Below are positions 1 through 6,090 of a DNA stretch of 6,291 nucleotides, piece by piece. The position numbers and the translations under genes were made by a program. The stretch's first letter is position 1; the number at the start of each line of letters is the position of its first letter. The stretch lies in NCBI GenBank assembly GCA_947627525.1, contig CANQWJ010000075.1:1-6291 (forward strand). The letters run 5' to 3'. Below the pieces are notes generated by a model. The model searched no databases. It worked only from the letters and a program-made list of their open reading frames with translations, and was not told the origin of the DNA. The DNA is from an uncultured Bacilli bacterium. Its GTDB lineage: Bacteria; Bacillota_I; Bacilli_A; RF39; UBA660.

Positions 1-30
1 GTTTAACTTATACAGGTGTTGTTAGGGCTT

Positions 31-139
31 ATTTAGTAAAGTCTGTTTCTTTTATCTTTTGAACTAATGGATATATTAAGTATTGGTGCTTTAATATATC
101 CATTAGTTCAAAAGATAAAAGAAACAGACTTTACTAAAT
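31..139. repeat. Perfect 49-bp inverted repeat with 11-nt loop
   Basis: Bases 31-79 are the exact reverse complement of bases 91-139, leaving an 11-nt centre at 80-90. There is no mismatch in either arm and the match stops abruptly on the outer side (t30 versus t140). The right arm is coding sequence of the plus-strand membrane protein (residues IYPLVQKIKETDFTK). The left arm, read on the plus strand, brings stop codons in two frames (TAG at 34-36 and TAA at 37-39; TGA at 60-62). It lacks the GC-rich stem and U-tract of a terminator. A 49-bp perfect palindrome is unstable in replicating DNA, so this is either a recent template-switch or inverted-duplication event or a fold-back artefact of library preparation or assembly. 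An invertible switch is unlikely, because inversion would change only the 11-nt centre. Confidence 0.97.
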
Positions 140-531
140 TAGGAATATATACTTTGACAGCCATTGAAATATTTGGTTTTATAATAGCTACTCTTGCAAT
201 GAATTATGTATCTAGAACTTATGATTACATCGTTCTAATCATATTAGCTATATCTGTTTTAGTAGCCTTTAGTGAAAAGACATTAGATTTTAAAATACTC
301 AATAATAAATTTGTTTATTTTCTAGAAAAATTGAGTCTACCAGTTTACTTAATTAGTATTCCTTTTAGAAATTGTTTTAATACTATAGGATTATCATATA
401 AGGAACATTTAATACTACTTCTTTTTGTGTCATTAATTTTAGGAACGATAATGGTATTAATTGTCGATTATTTAAAGAAAAGAGAATTTTATATACCAAA
501 GATTAAAAAATTATTTATTAAAACAACTTAA
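67..531 (+). CDS. C-terminal part of a polytopic membrane protein, acyltransferase family 3-like; 5' end disrupted
   Basis: The 154-residue reading frame has about five hydrophobic segments (about 3-15, 26-47, 52-69, 84-99 and 113-135) and a basic tail. The stretch FLEKLSLPVYLISIPFRN (85-102) resembles the late 'gk-S-piYLiH-P' motif of membrane O-acyltransferases of the Acyltransferase_3 (OafA) type, although the usual histidine position is isoleucine here. Those proteins have about 330-360 residues, so roughly the first half is missing. The ATG at 67 lies inside the left arm of the inverted repeat and has no Shine-Dalgarno sequence, so it is unlikely to be a true start. In another frame, bases 3-29 encode LTYTGVVRA, which would fit the family pattern just before SIGALIYPL (residues 5-13). 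This suggests the original gene entered from the left edge and was broken at the repeat. It converges on spoVAE and shares its terminator. The family call is tentative; the fragment could also be an unrelated integral membrane protein. Confidence 0.55.
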   Translation: MDILSIGALIYPLVQKIKETDFTKLGIYTLTAIEIFGFIIATLAMNYVSRTYDYIVLIILAISVLVAFSEKTLDFKILNNKFVYFLEKLSLPVYLISIPFRNCFNTIGLSYKEHLILLLFVSLILGTIMVLIVDYLKKREFYIPKIKKLFIKTT

Positions 532-557
532 AAAAGAATCAAAAGATTCTTTTTTTT
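531..557. terminator. Bidirectional Rho-independent terminator
   Basis: A perfect 10-bp stem (531-540 with 545-554) closes a four-base loop (aaaa). On the plus strand it runs into eight T residues (550-557). On the minus strand the A-run at 530-535 supplies a U-tract. It begins at the stop codon of the plus-strand membrane gene and overlaps the stop codon of spoVAE (556-558), so one hairpin serves both converging genes. Confidence 0.9.
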
Positions 558-906
558 AATTTCTAGGTTTAAATACTAATAAAAGTAAGAAGCTAAAAAT
601 TATCGCAGCAGTAATACCTGATGCTGTTAAATCGAACATTCCCATGAGTAAGCCCATGAAGCCCATCTCTTCTGCTTTCATAAGAGCACCATGAATTAGG
701 GAGTGTCCAAAAGATGTGATTGGAACTAAAGCTCCACCACCAACATAAGTTATAATTTTATCATAGAAACTAAAAGTATCTAGAGCGGCCCCAACGACAA
801 CAAAAATGCTTGTAATATGACCGGCAGTCAACTTTGTATTATCAAGAATTATTTGTCCTAAAAGGCAAATGAAACCTGAGAATAAAAAGGAATATACATA
901 AATCAT
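556..906 (-). CDS. spoVAE: Stage V sporulation protein AE (SpoVAEb type)
   Basis: This 116-residue integral membrane protein belongs to the SpoVAC/SpoVAEb family, part of the channel that imports Ca-dipicolinic acid into the forespore during sporulation and releases it at germination. It sits in the inner spore membrane. The family signature is clear at residues 48-69: FYDK, then a glycine-rich turn and VPITSFGHSL. The same pattern occurs in the spoVAC product of this window (FFDKW, then IIPITGFAHSM), so the two are paralogues. Hydrophobic segments lie at about 3-20, 29-45, 52-66 and 82-112, and the length equals the usual SpoVAEb length. The ATG overlaps the spoVAD stop in an ATGA (903-906), and a GGAGG at 914-918 lies 7 nt before the start, so translation is coupled. 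It is the last gene of the cluster and ends at the bidirectional terminator. Confidence 0.93.
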   Translation of the reverse strand: MIYVYSFLFSGFICLLGQIILDNTKLTAGHITSIFVVVGAALDTFSFYDKIITYVGGGALVPITSFGHSLIHGALMKAEEMGFMGLLMGMFDLTASGITAAIIFSFLLLLVFKPRN

Positions 907-1898
907 CTAATCGCCTCCAAACTTATGGCATGACTAATTGAATAAATTGGTTTATGTTGATAAACAAAAGTTGGTGAAAAAAGAGCTCCTGTCGCAACTA
1001 ATAAAACACGTTTTAATTTACCCTTTTCAAGTTTAGGGAAAACATTCGCAAAACTTACCATGGCAATACAAAGTGGTCCACTTGCTCCAGCTAGTACTTC
1101 TTCTTGTTTTTTTAAATCATAAAGCATCGTTCCACTGTCATCATAGTTTTTACCTAAGTCAATACCATACTCTTGATGCATATAATCAATTAATATTTCA
1201 CGGCCATAGACACCTAAATCACCTGTTAAAATCAAATCGTAATCGTCAACGGTGCGTTTCATATCTTGCAAATGACGGTAAATTGTATCCCCTGCTGCCG
1301 CTGCCATAACGGCTCCCATATTAAAAGGATCAGTTTGATTCATATCAACAACTTTACCAATCGTTGAAGATTCAACTTTAATCTTTCCTTTTTGATTACT
1401 CAAATAAACACTTGCTCCTCCTGTTGAAGTAAAAGTAGCTGTGCTTGGTTTAGGAGCACCATATTCGGTTGGATTACGGAACTGTTTTTCACTTGACATA
1501 TTGTGTGATGAAACAGATACAATACCATTTTTAATCTTTTTGCCATCAATTAAGGAACTCATTAAAATCATTCCCTCAACACTACTTGAACATGCACCAT
1601 ATATGCCAAAGAAAGGAATATTAAAGCTTAAAGCTGCATAACTTGATGCTGTCACTTGATTTAAAAGATCTCCACTAATTAACAAATTAATATCACTAGC
1701 ATTCTTCTTACTCTTACGAAGAACTAAATCAATACTATCCGATAACATTTTAACTTCAGCTTGTTCCCAAGTCTTTTCATCAGCATACAAATTAGTATAA
1801 ACTTTATCAATACTAGGACCGATTGGTCCATCTTTTTCATATGGTCCACCAACCGTTGCATAATTATTTATGTAGACATCATCATAAGTATAAGTCAT
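903..1898 (-). CDS. spoVAD: Stage V sporulation protein AD (SpoVAD), dipicolinic acid-binding
   Basis: This 331-residue soluble protein has a thiolase/ketoacyl-synthase-like fold, close to the usual length of about 338. In Bacillus, SpoVAD sits at the outer face of the inner spore membrane, binds dipicolinic acid and is essential for its uptake. Visible family features are the N-terminal GPxGP segment (22-28, DGPIGPS), the nucleophile-elbow-like GACSSSVEG (101-109, cysteine 103), the SSHN stretch (130-133), the RNPTEYGAPKPSTAT stretch (141-155), DPFNMGAVMAAAAGDT (190-205) and TGDLGVYG (225-232). There is no signal peptide or membrane segment. The ATG follows the spoVAC stop with no gap (TAA-ATG). 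Its strong AGGAGGTG ribosome binding site (about 1904-1911) is inside the last codons of spoVAC, so expression should depend on translation of that gene. The stop overlaps the spoVAE start by four bases. Confidence 0.96.
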   Translation of the reverse strand: MTYTYDDVYINNYATVGGPYEKDGPIGPSIDKVYTNLYADEKTWEQAEVKMLSDSIDLVLRKSKKNASDINLLISGDLLNQVTASSYAALSFNIPFFGIYGACSSSVEGMILMSSLIDGKKIKNGIVSVSSHNMSSEKQFRNPTEYGAPKPSTATFTSTGGASVYLSNQKGKIKVESSTIGKVVDMNQTDPFNMGAVMAAAAGDTIYRHLQDMKRTVDDYDLILTGDLGVYGREILIDYMHQEYGIDLGKNYDDSGTMLYDLKKQEEVLAGASGPLCIAMVSFANVFPKLEKGKLKRVLLVATGALFSPTFVYQHKPIYSISHAISLEAIR

Positions 1899-2342
1899 TT
1901 AGACACCTCCTAAGAAATAAAAGCGAATCATTCCAAAAAACCAAGCGGCAACAATTCCATAGAGAATAACAGAACCTGCAAGTTTAAAAAGATTAGCGCC
2001 AACACCAAAAATTGGTCCTTCATGTTTATATTCCATACCACTACTCATCATTGAATGCGCAAAACCCGTAATGGGAATGATTAATCCACACTTAGCGAAA
2101 GTAACCCATTTGTCAAAGAAACCTAATGCCGTAAATAAGCAAGATATAAAAACAAGCGTTACAATCATATAAGAAGTCGCATCTTGTGACGGAATTGATA
2201 GCCAGGATGAATAGAAATCAATTAAGAATTGCCCTATGACCCCAACTAAACCACCAACTATAAAGGCAATTACTGCATTCATGAATCTTGTCTCTTTTGG
2301 TTTATGACGATCAACTATTTTCTTATAACTAATTTTATCCAT
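1899..2342 (-). CDS. spoVAC: Stage V sporulation protein AC (SpoVAC)
   Basis: This 147-residue inner-membrane protein of the forespore is the mechanosensitive-channel-like component of the SpoVA dipicolinic acid transporter. After a basic, hydrophilic N-terminus (1-19) come hydrophobic segments at about 22-41, 58-74, 82-99 and 120-138. The family signature FFDKWVTFAKCGLIIPITGFAHSM is at 75-98. Its length is close to Bacillus SpoVAC (about 150). I chose the ATG at 2342 because GGGTGA (2355-2350) lies 7 nt upstream and resembles a Shine-Dalgarno sequence. An in-frame GTG at 2357 would add five residues (VGEFF, read as MGEFF) but has no ribosome binding site. The gene follows the sigma factor after 66 nt that contain a hairpin and a candidate promoter. 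spoVAA, spoVAB and spoVAF are not present; the AC-AD-AE set is the minimal one found in many clostridia. Confidence 0.94.
   Translation of the reverse strand: MDKISYKKIVDRHKPKETRFMNAVIAFIVGGLVGVIGQFLIDFYSSWLSIPSQDATSYMIVTLVFISCLFTALGFFDKWVTFAKCGLIIPITGFAHSMMSSGMEYKHEGPIFGVGANLFKLAGSVILYGIVAAWFFGMIRFYFLGGV
1903..1911 (-). promoter_or_regulatory. Ribosome binding site of spoVAD embedded in spoVAC
   Basis: AGGAGGTGT on the minus strand is nearly a perfect anti-16S match and lies 4-5 nt before the spoVAD ATG. The same bases encode the C-terminal Gly-Gly-Val of SpoVAC, so ribosomes finishing spoVAC end on the spoVAD start signal. Confidence 0.85.
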
Positions 2343-2344
2343 AA

Positions 2345-2377
2345 AAAATTCACCCACTTATATAATGGATGAATTTT
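2345..2377 (-). promoter_or_regulatory. Stem-loop covering the spoVAC ribosome binding site; possible sigF terminator or attenuator
   Basis: Bases 2364-2377 can pair with 2345-2358 around a five-base loop. In the minus-strand RNA this is a stem of up to 14 bp including two G-U pairs. The 3' arm holds the GGGUGA used by spoVAC, and its end runs into UUUUUU just before the AUG. In a transcript read through from sigF, the stem would hide the spoVAC start signal and could also terminate weakly. The stem is AU-rich, so its strength is uncertain. Confidence 0.6.
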
Positions 2378-2389
2378 ATTTTTTAATAC
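2361..2389 (-). promoter_or_regulatory. Candidate SigG/SigF-type promoter for spoVAC-AD-AE
   Basis: On the minus strand, CATTATA (2367-2361) fits the forespore SigG -10 consensus CATWHTA. GTATTA (2389-2384) is close to the -35 consensus (GHATR), with a 16-17 nt spacer. Transcription would begin around 2354-2357, about 12-15 nt before the spoVAC ATG and just at or before its ribosome binding site. spoVA operons are known SigG targets in Bacillus, which makes the position sensible. The sequence is AT-rich, so a chance match is possible. Confidence 0.5.
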
Positions 2390-2408
2390 TATTTATTTAA
2401 ATGAATTT

Positions 2409-3065
2409 TTAGCTGAGTTTATTTCGTAACTTTTGTAATATTTTAGCTTCACTTCTTGATACTTGAACTTGACTCATTCCTAATTCAGAGGAAACATCAC
2501 TTTGAGTTCTTCCTTCAAAGTAGCGATAGTTTATGAGTAACTTTTCTTCTTCGGGAAGACTATCGATACTATCGTGTAAATCCATAATATCCGAATTATA
2601 GCCATTTTCTTCATATTTAATGCTGTCATATAGATTTAGCTCTCGTCCTTCATCATTTAGTTCATAATCAAGACTTTTGACAAAGTTAGAAGAAATCATG
2701 GCTTCTTCAATGGTCTTTTCAGGAACATCTAAAAAAGCTGATAATTCACTAATCGATGCTTCATGCATCAGTTTTTGACTTAAAACTTCTTTAGCTCGTT
2801 CAATATTACGACTCAACCGGACTAAATCACGATTGATACGAATCGGTTTATTATCACGTACATACTTTAACACTTCACCAACAATATAAGTATGCGCATA
2901 AGTAGAAAATTTAACACCATAACTGTCATCAAAATTTTCACATGCCTTTAATAAGCCCATCATCCCGACTTGATATAAATCATCAGTCTCTCCTAAAAAA
3001 TTATATTTATTAATAATACTATAAACTAATTTTTCATAGTCTTCTATTTTTTTATCAGTAGTCAT
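2409..3065 (-). CDS. sigF: Sporulation sigma factor, SigF/SigG type (probably SigF)
   Basis: This 218-residue sigma-70 family protein directs RNA polymerase to promoters and, by context, is the forespore factor. Region 2 is at about 8-75, with DLYQVGMMGLLKACENFD (29-46) and VKFSTYA (51-57), the -10-binding and core-binding core. Region 3 is at about 78-130 (RDLVRLSRNIERAKEVLSQ). Region 4 is at about 165-215, with helix-turn-helix RTQSDVSSELGMSQVQVSRSE (186-206), very like the SQVQVSR helix of SigF. Bacillus SigF has about 255 residues; the N-terminal 30 or so residues preceding region 2 are missing here. AAAGGAGG ends 3 nt before the ATG, a tight but strong ribosome binding site. Location directly before spoVA matches the Bacillus order spoIIAA-spoIIAB-sigF-spoVA, but no anti-sigma gene lies upstream. 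SigG or another SigB/F/G relative cannot be excluded. Confidence 0.8.
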   Translation of the reverse strand: MTTDKKIEDYEKLVYSIINKYNFLGETDDLYQVGMMGLLKACENFDDSYGVKFSTYAHTYIVGEVLKYVRDNKPIRINRDLVRLSRNIERAKEVLSQKLMHEASISELSAFLDVPEKTIEEAMISSNFVKSLDYELNDEGRELNLYDSIKYEENGYNSDIMDLHDSIDSLPEEEKLLINYRYFEGRTQSDVSSELGMSQVQVSRSEAKILQKLRNKLS

Positions 3066-3146
3066 AATCCTCCTTTATAATTATTAGTAATATGTGTATA
3101 ACTAACTACTAATCACCTCCATAAAGTATAATTACACATACCTCCT
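3066..3146 (-). promoter_or_regulatory. sigF leader with three Shine-Dalgarno-like motifs
   Basis: The leader has AGGAGG at 3146-3141, GGAGGTGA at 3120-3113 and AAAGGAGG at 3076-3069; only the last serves sigF. The first is followed after 1 nt by an 8-codon frame (MCNYTLWR, ATG at 3139, stop TGA at 3113-3115) whose stop lies in the second motif. An 8-bp perfect inverted repeat (TATGTGTA at 3140-3133 with TACACATA at 3098-3091) and a 7-bp one (ATTAGTA/TACTAAT) could fold the leader. The 1-nt spacing makes translation of the mini-frame doubtful. I see no known riboswitch. Confidence 0.35.
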
Positions 3147-3148
3147 AA

Positions 3149-3176
3149 AATATAAAATAAGAAGAAAAAGAAACAA
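3149..3176 (-). promoter_or_regulatory. Candidate SigA-type promoter of sigF, Spo0A-activated
   Basis: TTGTTT (3176-3171) and TATATT (3154-3149) are spaced by 16 nt on the minus strand. The -10 is good and the -35 is weak, as expected for a promoter that needs an activator. A Spo0A box lies 5 bp upstream. Transcription would start near 3142 and give a leader of about 77 nt. I did not find a convincing SigH promoter, the type used for spoIIA in Bacillus. Confidence 0.45.
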
Positions 3177-3180
3177 ACCC

Positions 3181-3190
3181 ATTCGACAAA
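3181..3190 (-). promoter_or_regulatory. Spo0A binding site (0A box)
   Basis: TTTGTCGAAT on the minus strand contains an exact match to the 0A box core TGTCGAA (3188-3182). It is centred about 120 nt before the sigF ATG and about 43 bp before the predicted transcription start, next to the -35 element, where Spo0A~P activates other early sporulation promoters. No second exact box is visible nearby. Confidence 0.65.
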
Positions 3191-3251
3191 GTCTTATCTT
3201 TTTCTTTAATATCTTTACTATTTAACTTTACACAAAGATAGTTAACAAATA

Positions 3252-3282
3252 AAAAAAATAGATGAAAATCACCTATCTTTTT
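3252..3282 (-). terminator. Rho-independent terminator of the ABC-RDD operon
   Basis: The stem pairs 3282-3270 with 3264-3252 around a five-base loop (3265-3269), with two G-U pairs in the minus-strand RNA. The 3' arm is uridine-rich (complement of the A-run 3251-3258). It begins within the stop codon of the RDD gene and separates this operon from sigF. Confidence 0.75.
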
Positions 3283-4129
3283 ACTTTTTATGATTTTGTT
3301 TTTTAGGAGTTATATCTTCTTTTTTCTTTAAACTGAAAAAGTTCTTTTCTTCTAGTTCATTACCACCAAAATCGAATAGTGCTACTCTAGTTTTTGCAAT
3401 AATATCATGAAGTCCCCTTCTCTGTTTGTTGAAAAACATTGTCCCAACAATAGCTATTGATAAAAAGTAATCCATTAAATATAAAATATCAGAAGATAAA
3501 ACAAAGTATTTTTCAGGAATAACAAAAGAAGTAAAAACCATTAATAAGTGGTATAAGATACTGAATAAGAAGATATTTCTTATCAATAATTGTTTATAAG
3601 TCAATTGCCCATCTTGAAGAGGAACAACTTTCAAACGCATAATCTTTTTACCAAGAGTCTGTCCATTAGTATACTTTTGAAAAAGAACGACGTATAAAAG
3701 GGTCACTATGACATCTAAAATGTAGGTAAAACTAGATTCTCTTTGTAATTGTTGATAATAATAATTAAATTTATTGTTATATTCTTCTTTAGTAATTTTA
3801 TTATCATTATAACTACTTACAATCGTTAAACACTTTTTGTTGTATTCTTCTTCTGTTAATTCTTCCTTTTCTAAATTTTCATAATCATCAAGATATTTTT
3901 GTTCTGTCAATTTTTTATCATCAATAGCTTCCTTCAAATCATTGCAAGTCTTAATATCATTTTTCTGTTGTTCATAATAATTAGTTTGTAATTTAGAAAA
4001 ATTTGCATACAATTCACGATATTTTTCTGATTGGGGATTAATACTTGAATTAGAAATACAACTTACAACAATCATTATTAAACCTAAATCTAAAAGATAA
4101 GCTAGAGCCCTTTTGAATAAACTATCCAT
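3281..4129 (-). CDS. RDD family membrane protein with a large helical insertion
   Basis: This 282-residue integral membrane protein belongs to the RDD family, whose members are poorly understood and sometimes linked to transport or ion balance. The first membrane helix (about 8-27) carries R7 and D14 in RALAYLLDLG. Further helices are at about 134-151, 180-203 and 213-233. The family motifs NGQTLGKKIMRLKVV (155-169) and RRGLHDIIAKTRV (237-249) are both present. Between helices 1 and 2 lies a hydrophilic, charged, probably coiled-coil insertion of about 105 residues (28-132). It holds three related seven-residue units: KLTEQKY (73-79), ELTEEEY (90-96) and KITKEEY (111-117). The tail is lysine-rich. 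The gene starts 8 nt after the ABC transporter stop, and AGGAG of its ribosome binding site overlaps that stop, so it is co-transcribed and may work with the exporter. The precise function is unknown. Confidence 0.82.
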   Translation of the reverse strand: MDSLFKRALAYLLDLGLIMIVVSCISNSSINPQSEKYRELYANFSKLQTNYYEQQKNDIKTCNDLKEAIDDKKLTEQKYLDDYENLEKEELTEEEYNKKCLTIVSSYNDNKITKEEYNNKFNYYYQQLQRESSFTYILDVIVTLLYVVLFQKYTNGQTLGKKIMRLKVVPLQDGQLTYKQLLIRNIFLFSILYHLLMVFTSFVIPEKYFVLSSDILYLMDYFLSIAIVGTMFFNKQRRGLHDIIAKTRVALFDFGGNELEEKNFFSLKKKEDITPKKQNHKK

Positions 4130-4137
4130 ATACTCTC

Positions 4138-6090
4138 CTAATTTTGAAATTGGGAATTATATAATTCCGCATAGAAACCATTTTTTTCAATTAATTTCTT
4201 GTGATTTCCTTGTTCTATTATATTACCATCTTTCATAACTAATATCAAATCAGCATTTTTAATAGTAGAAAGACGATGAGCAATGATGAAACTTGTTCTT
4301 CCTTCAGTTAATTTATCCATGGCTTTTTGAACCAATTCTTCGGTTCTTGTATCAACATTACTAGTTGCTTCATCAAGGATTAAGAAAGGAGCATCGGCAA
4401 TCATTCCACGCGCAATCGTCAACAATTGTTTTTGACCGGCGGAAATACTTTCATCATCTTTTAAAACGGTATCAAGACCATTAGGAAGAGTTCTAACAAA
4501 GTGATCTACCCCTACTACTTTTAAGACTTCCCATATTTGTTCGTCAGAGACATCTTCTTTATTAAACTTAATGTTATCACGAACTGTTCCTTCGAAGAGC
4601 CAGGTATCTTGTAAGACCATTACGAATAGGCTATGAACGTTTTCTCTTGTCAAATCTCTTGTTGATATGCCATCAATTACAATATCACCAGAATTGATAT
4701 CATAAAACTTCATTAGAAGATTAACCATGGTCGTCTTTCCAGCTCCCGTTGGTCCAACAATCGCAATTTTTTGTCCCGGCTTAGCACGAGCACTAAAGTC
4801 TTGAATGATCGTTTTATCTTCATCATAACCAAATTTAACATTTTGAAAAGTAATTTCCCCTTTTGCTTTTGATTTATCGAGATGCTTAGAAATATTTTTC
4901 TGTTCTGGCATCTCTTTTTCATCTAAGAATTCAAATACCCTTTCACTAGCGGCCGCCGTTGATTGAAGAGAAGTCATTGCTTGAGCGATTTGGGATAGTG
5001 GATTAGTAAACATGCGAACATAAATCATGAAGGCAACAATGACACCGAAATTGATGATATTATTCATGGTAAGAAGAGCACCAGCAACACAAACAGCAAC
5101 ATATCCGAAGTTTCCGACAAACATCATGATGGGTTGCATTAATCCTGATAAAAATTGACTCTTACGATTACAAACGTATAGTTTATCATTTAATTCATCA
5201 AAGTCTTTTAAAGCTTCTTTATCACCATTATAGACTTTGACAACATTATGACCGGAATAAATTTCTTCTATATAACCATTTAAACTACCTAGTTCTTTTT
5301 GTCTTTGAATAAAATACTTTTGCGATTTACTTAAAATTAGTCCCATTAAGCCAAAGCCAATAATACTGGAAAGAATAGCGGTTATGGCCATGATCCAGTT
5401 GGTGTAGAACATCATAATGATAGAACCAACAAATAAGGTAATAGCGGTAACAAGGGTCGCTAAACTGTTGTTCATGTTCATAGCAATCGTATCAACATCA
5501 TTGGTAACTCTTGATAAAACGTCACCTGTTTCATTAGTATCAAAATATTTTAAAGGTAATTTATTAATCTTATTACTTATATTACTACGAAGTCTTTTGG
5601 CGAAATGATTAGATATAGTTGACATTGAATAAGATTGAATGTAACTAAAAAGAGCACTTATCAAATAGAATGATAACAATAATAGCGAAATACTTTTTAC
5701 TTTGTTCATGTCGATAGCTGGTTTTATCTCATCATAAATACTCTTTGGTAGAGAATCTATTTTTTCCAATATTTCTTCTTGTGAAGTGTTTTCGTTAATG
5801 CTTGCAAAAATCTCGCTTGCTTTCATTTTATCTTCTAAAGAGATGTCTTCATCTTCCATAATCATTTGCATTTTTTCAGAAGAGACATTCGGTTTTAGGC
5901 CTTCTGTTATCGTATCGGTCAAATCAGATAGACGATTAGGAGCAATAAGAGCAAGAATAGCACTAATCATTGCTAAACAAAGAGCAAAGACTAGTAAATA
6001 ACGCCATCTATTTAAACTATTGAACAATCTTTTAATAGAACCTTTAAAGTCTTTGGACTTTTCAGGAAGTCTACGCATTGGTCTAGGCAT
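4138..6090 (-). CDS. ABC exporter half-transporter (permease fused to ATPase), second subunit of a heterodimer
   Basis: This 650-residue type IV (multidrug/lipid type) ABC exporter subunit probably forms a heterodimer with the product of the gene just upstream. The transmembrane domain covers about 30-370, with helices at about 31-50, 132-155, 208-228, 232-253, 318-340 and 345-362. Between helices 1 and 2 is an acidic, probably extracytoplasmic insertion of about 70 residues (60-130). The ATPase domain has the A-loop tyrosine Y422, Walker A GPTGAGKTT (446-454), Q-loop Q494, signature ISAGQ (549-553) instead of LSGGQ, Walker B FLILDE (569-574) with catalytic E574, D-loop SNVD (577-580) and switch histidine H605. 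All catalytic residues are therefore intact. The ATG has a strong AAAGGAGGAG site 7 nt upstream and overlaps the preceding gene by 8 bp. Substrate is unknown; relatives (YheH, BmrD, EfrB, LmrA types) export drugs, peptides or lipids. Confidence 0.94.
   Translation of the reverse strand: MPRPMRRLPEKSKDFKGSIKRLFNSLNRWRYLLVFALCLAMISAILALIAPNRLSDLTDTITEGLKPNVSSEKMQMIMEDEDISLEDKMKASEIFASINENTSQEEILEKIDSLPKSIYDEIKPAIDMNKVKSISLLLLSFYLISALFSYIQSYSMSTISNHFAKRLRSNISNKINKLPLKYFDTNETGDVLSRVTNDVDTIAMNMNNSLATLVTAITLFVGSIIMMFYTNWIMAITAILSSIIGFGLMGLILSKSQKYFIQRQKELGSLNGYIEEIYSGHNVVKVYNGDKEALKDFDELNDKLYVCNRKSQFLSGLMQPIMMFVGNFGYVAVCVAGALLTMNNIINFGVIVAFMIYVRMFTNPLSQIAQAMTSLQSTAAASERVFEFLDEKEMPEQKNISKHLDKSKAKGEITFQNVKFGYDEDKTIIQDFSARAKPGQKIAIVGPTGAGKTTMVNLLMKFYDINSGDIVIDGISTRDLTRENVHSLFVMVLQDTWLFEGTVRDNIKFNKEDVSDEQIWEVLKVVGVDHFVRTLPNGLDTVLKDDESISAGQKQLLTIARGMIADAPFLILDEATSNVDTRTEELVQKAMDKLTEGRTSFIIAHRLSTIKNADLILVMKDGNIIEQGNHKKLIEKNGFYAELYNSQFQN

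Noticed and set aside
31..139. The inverted repeat as a phase-variable invertible switch or a terminator
   Set aside because: Inversion between arms only 11 nt apart would alter just the loop, and the stem has neither a GC-rich core nor a terminal U-tract.
1073..1641. Plus-strand open frames opposite spoVAD
   Set aside because: They lie wholly antisense to a well-supported gene, show no family motif and have no ribosome binding site that I can see.
2343..2357. GTG at 2357 as the spoVAC start
   Set aside because: No ribosome binding site precedes it, whereas the ATG at 2342 has GGGTGA at a normal distance; the GTG itself is part of that upstream signal region.
3195..3280. Repeated tatctttt / aaagatag motifs in the intergenic region as binding sites
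   Set aside because: The 3234-3241 copy can pair with the terminator arm at 3273-3280, but the motifs are short, AT-rich and irregularly spaced, so chance explains them.
4949..4956. GCGGCCGC (NotI site) in AT-rich DNA, as from a cloning vector
   Set aside because: It encodes an alanine run in the conserved stretch before SERVFEF of the ABC protein, the frame is unbroken, and there is no vector sequence around it.
5417..6001. Plus-strand open frames opposite the ABC transporter, and a minus-strand frame at 4713-4922 in another phase
   Set aside because: They are shadows of the conserved ABC reading frame; their hydrophobic or basic composition follows from the opposite-strand codons.
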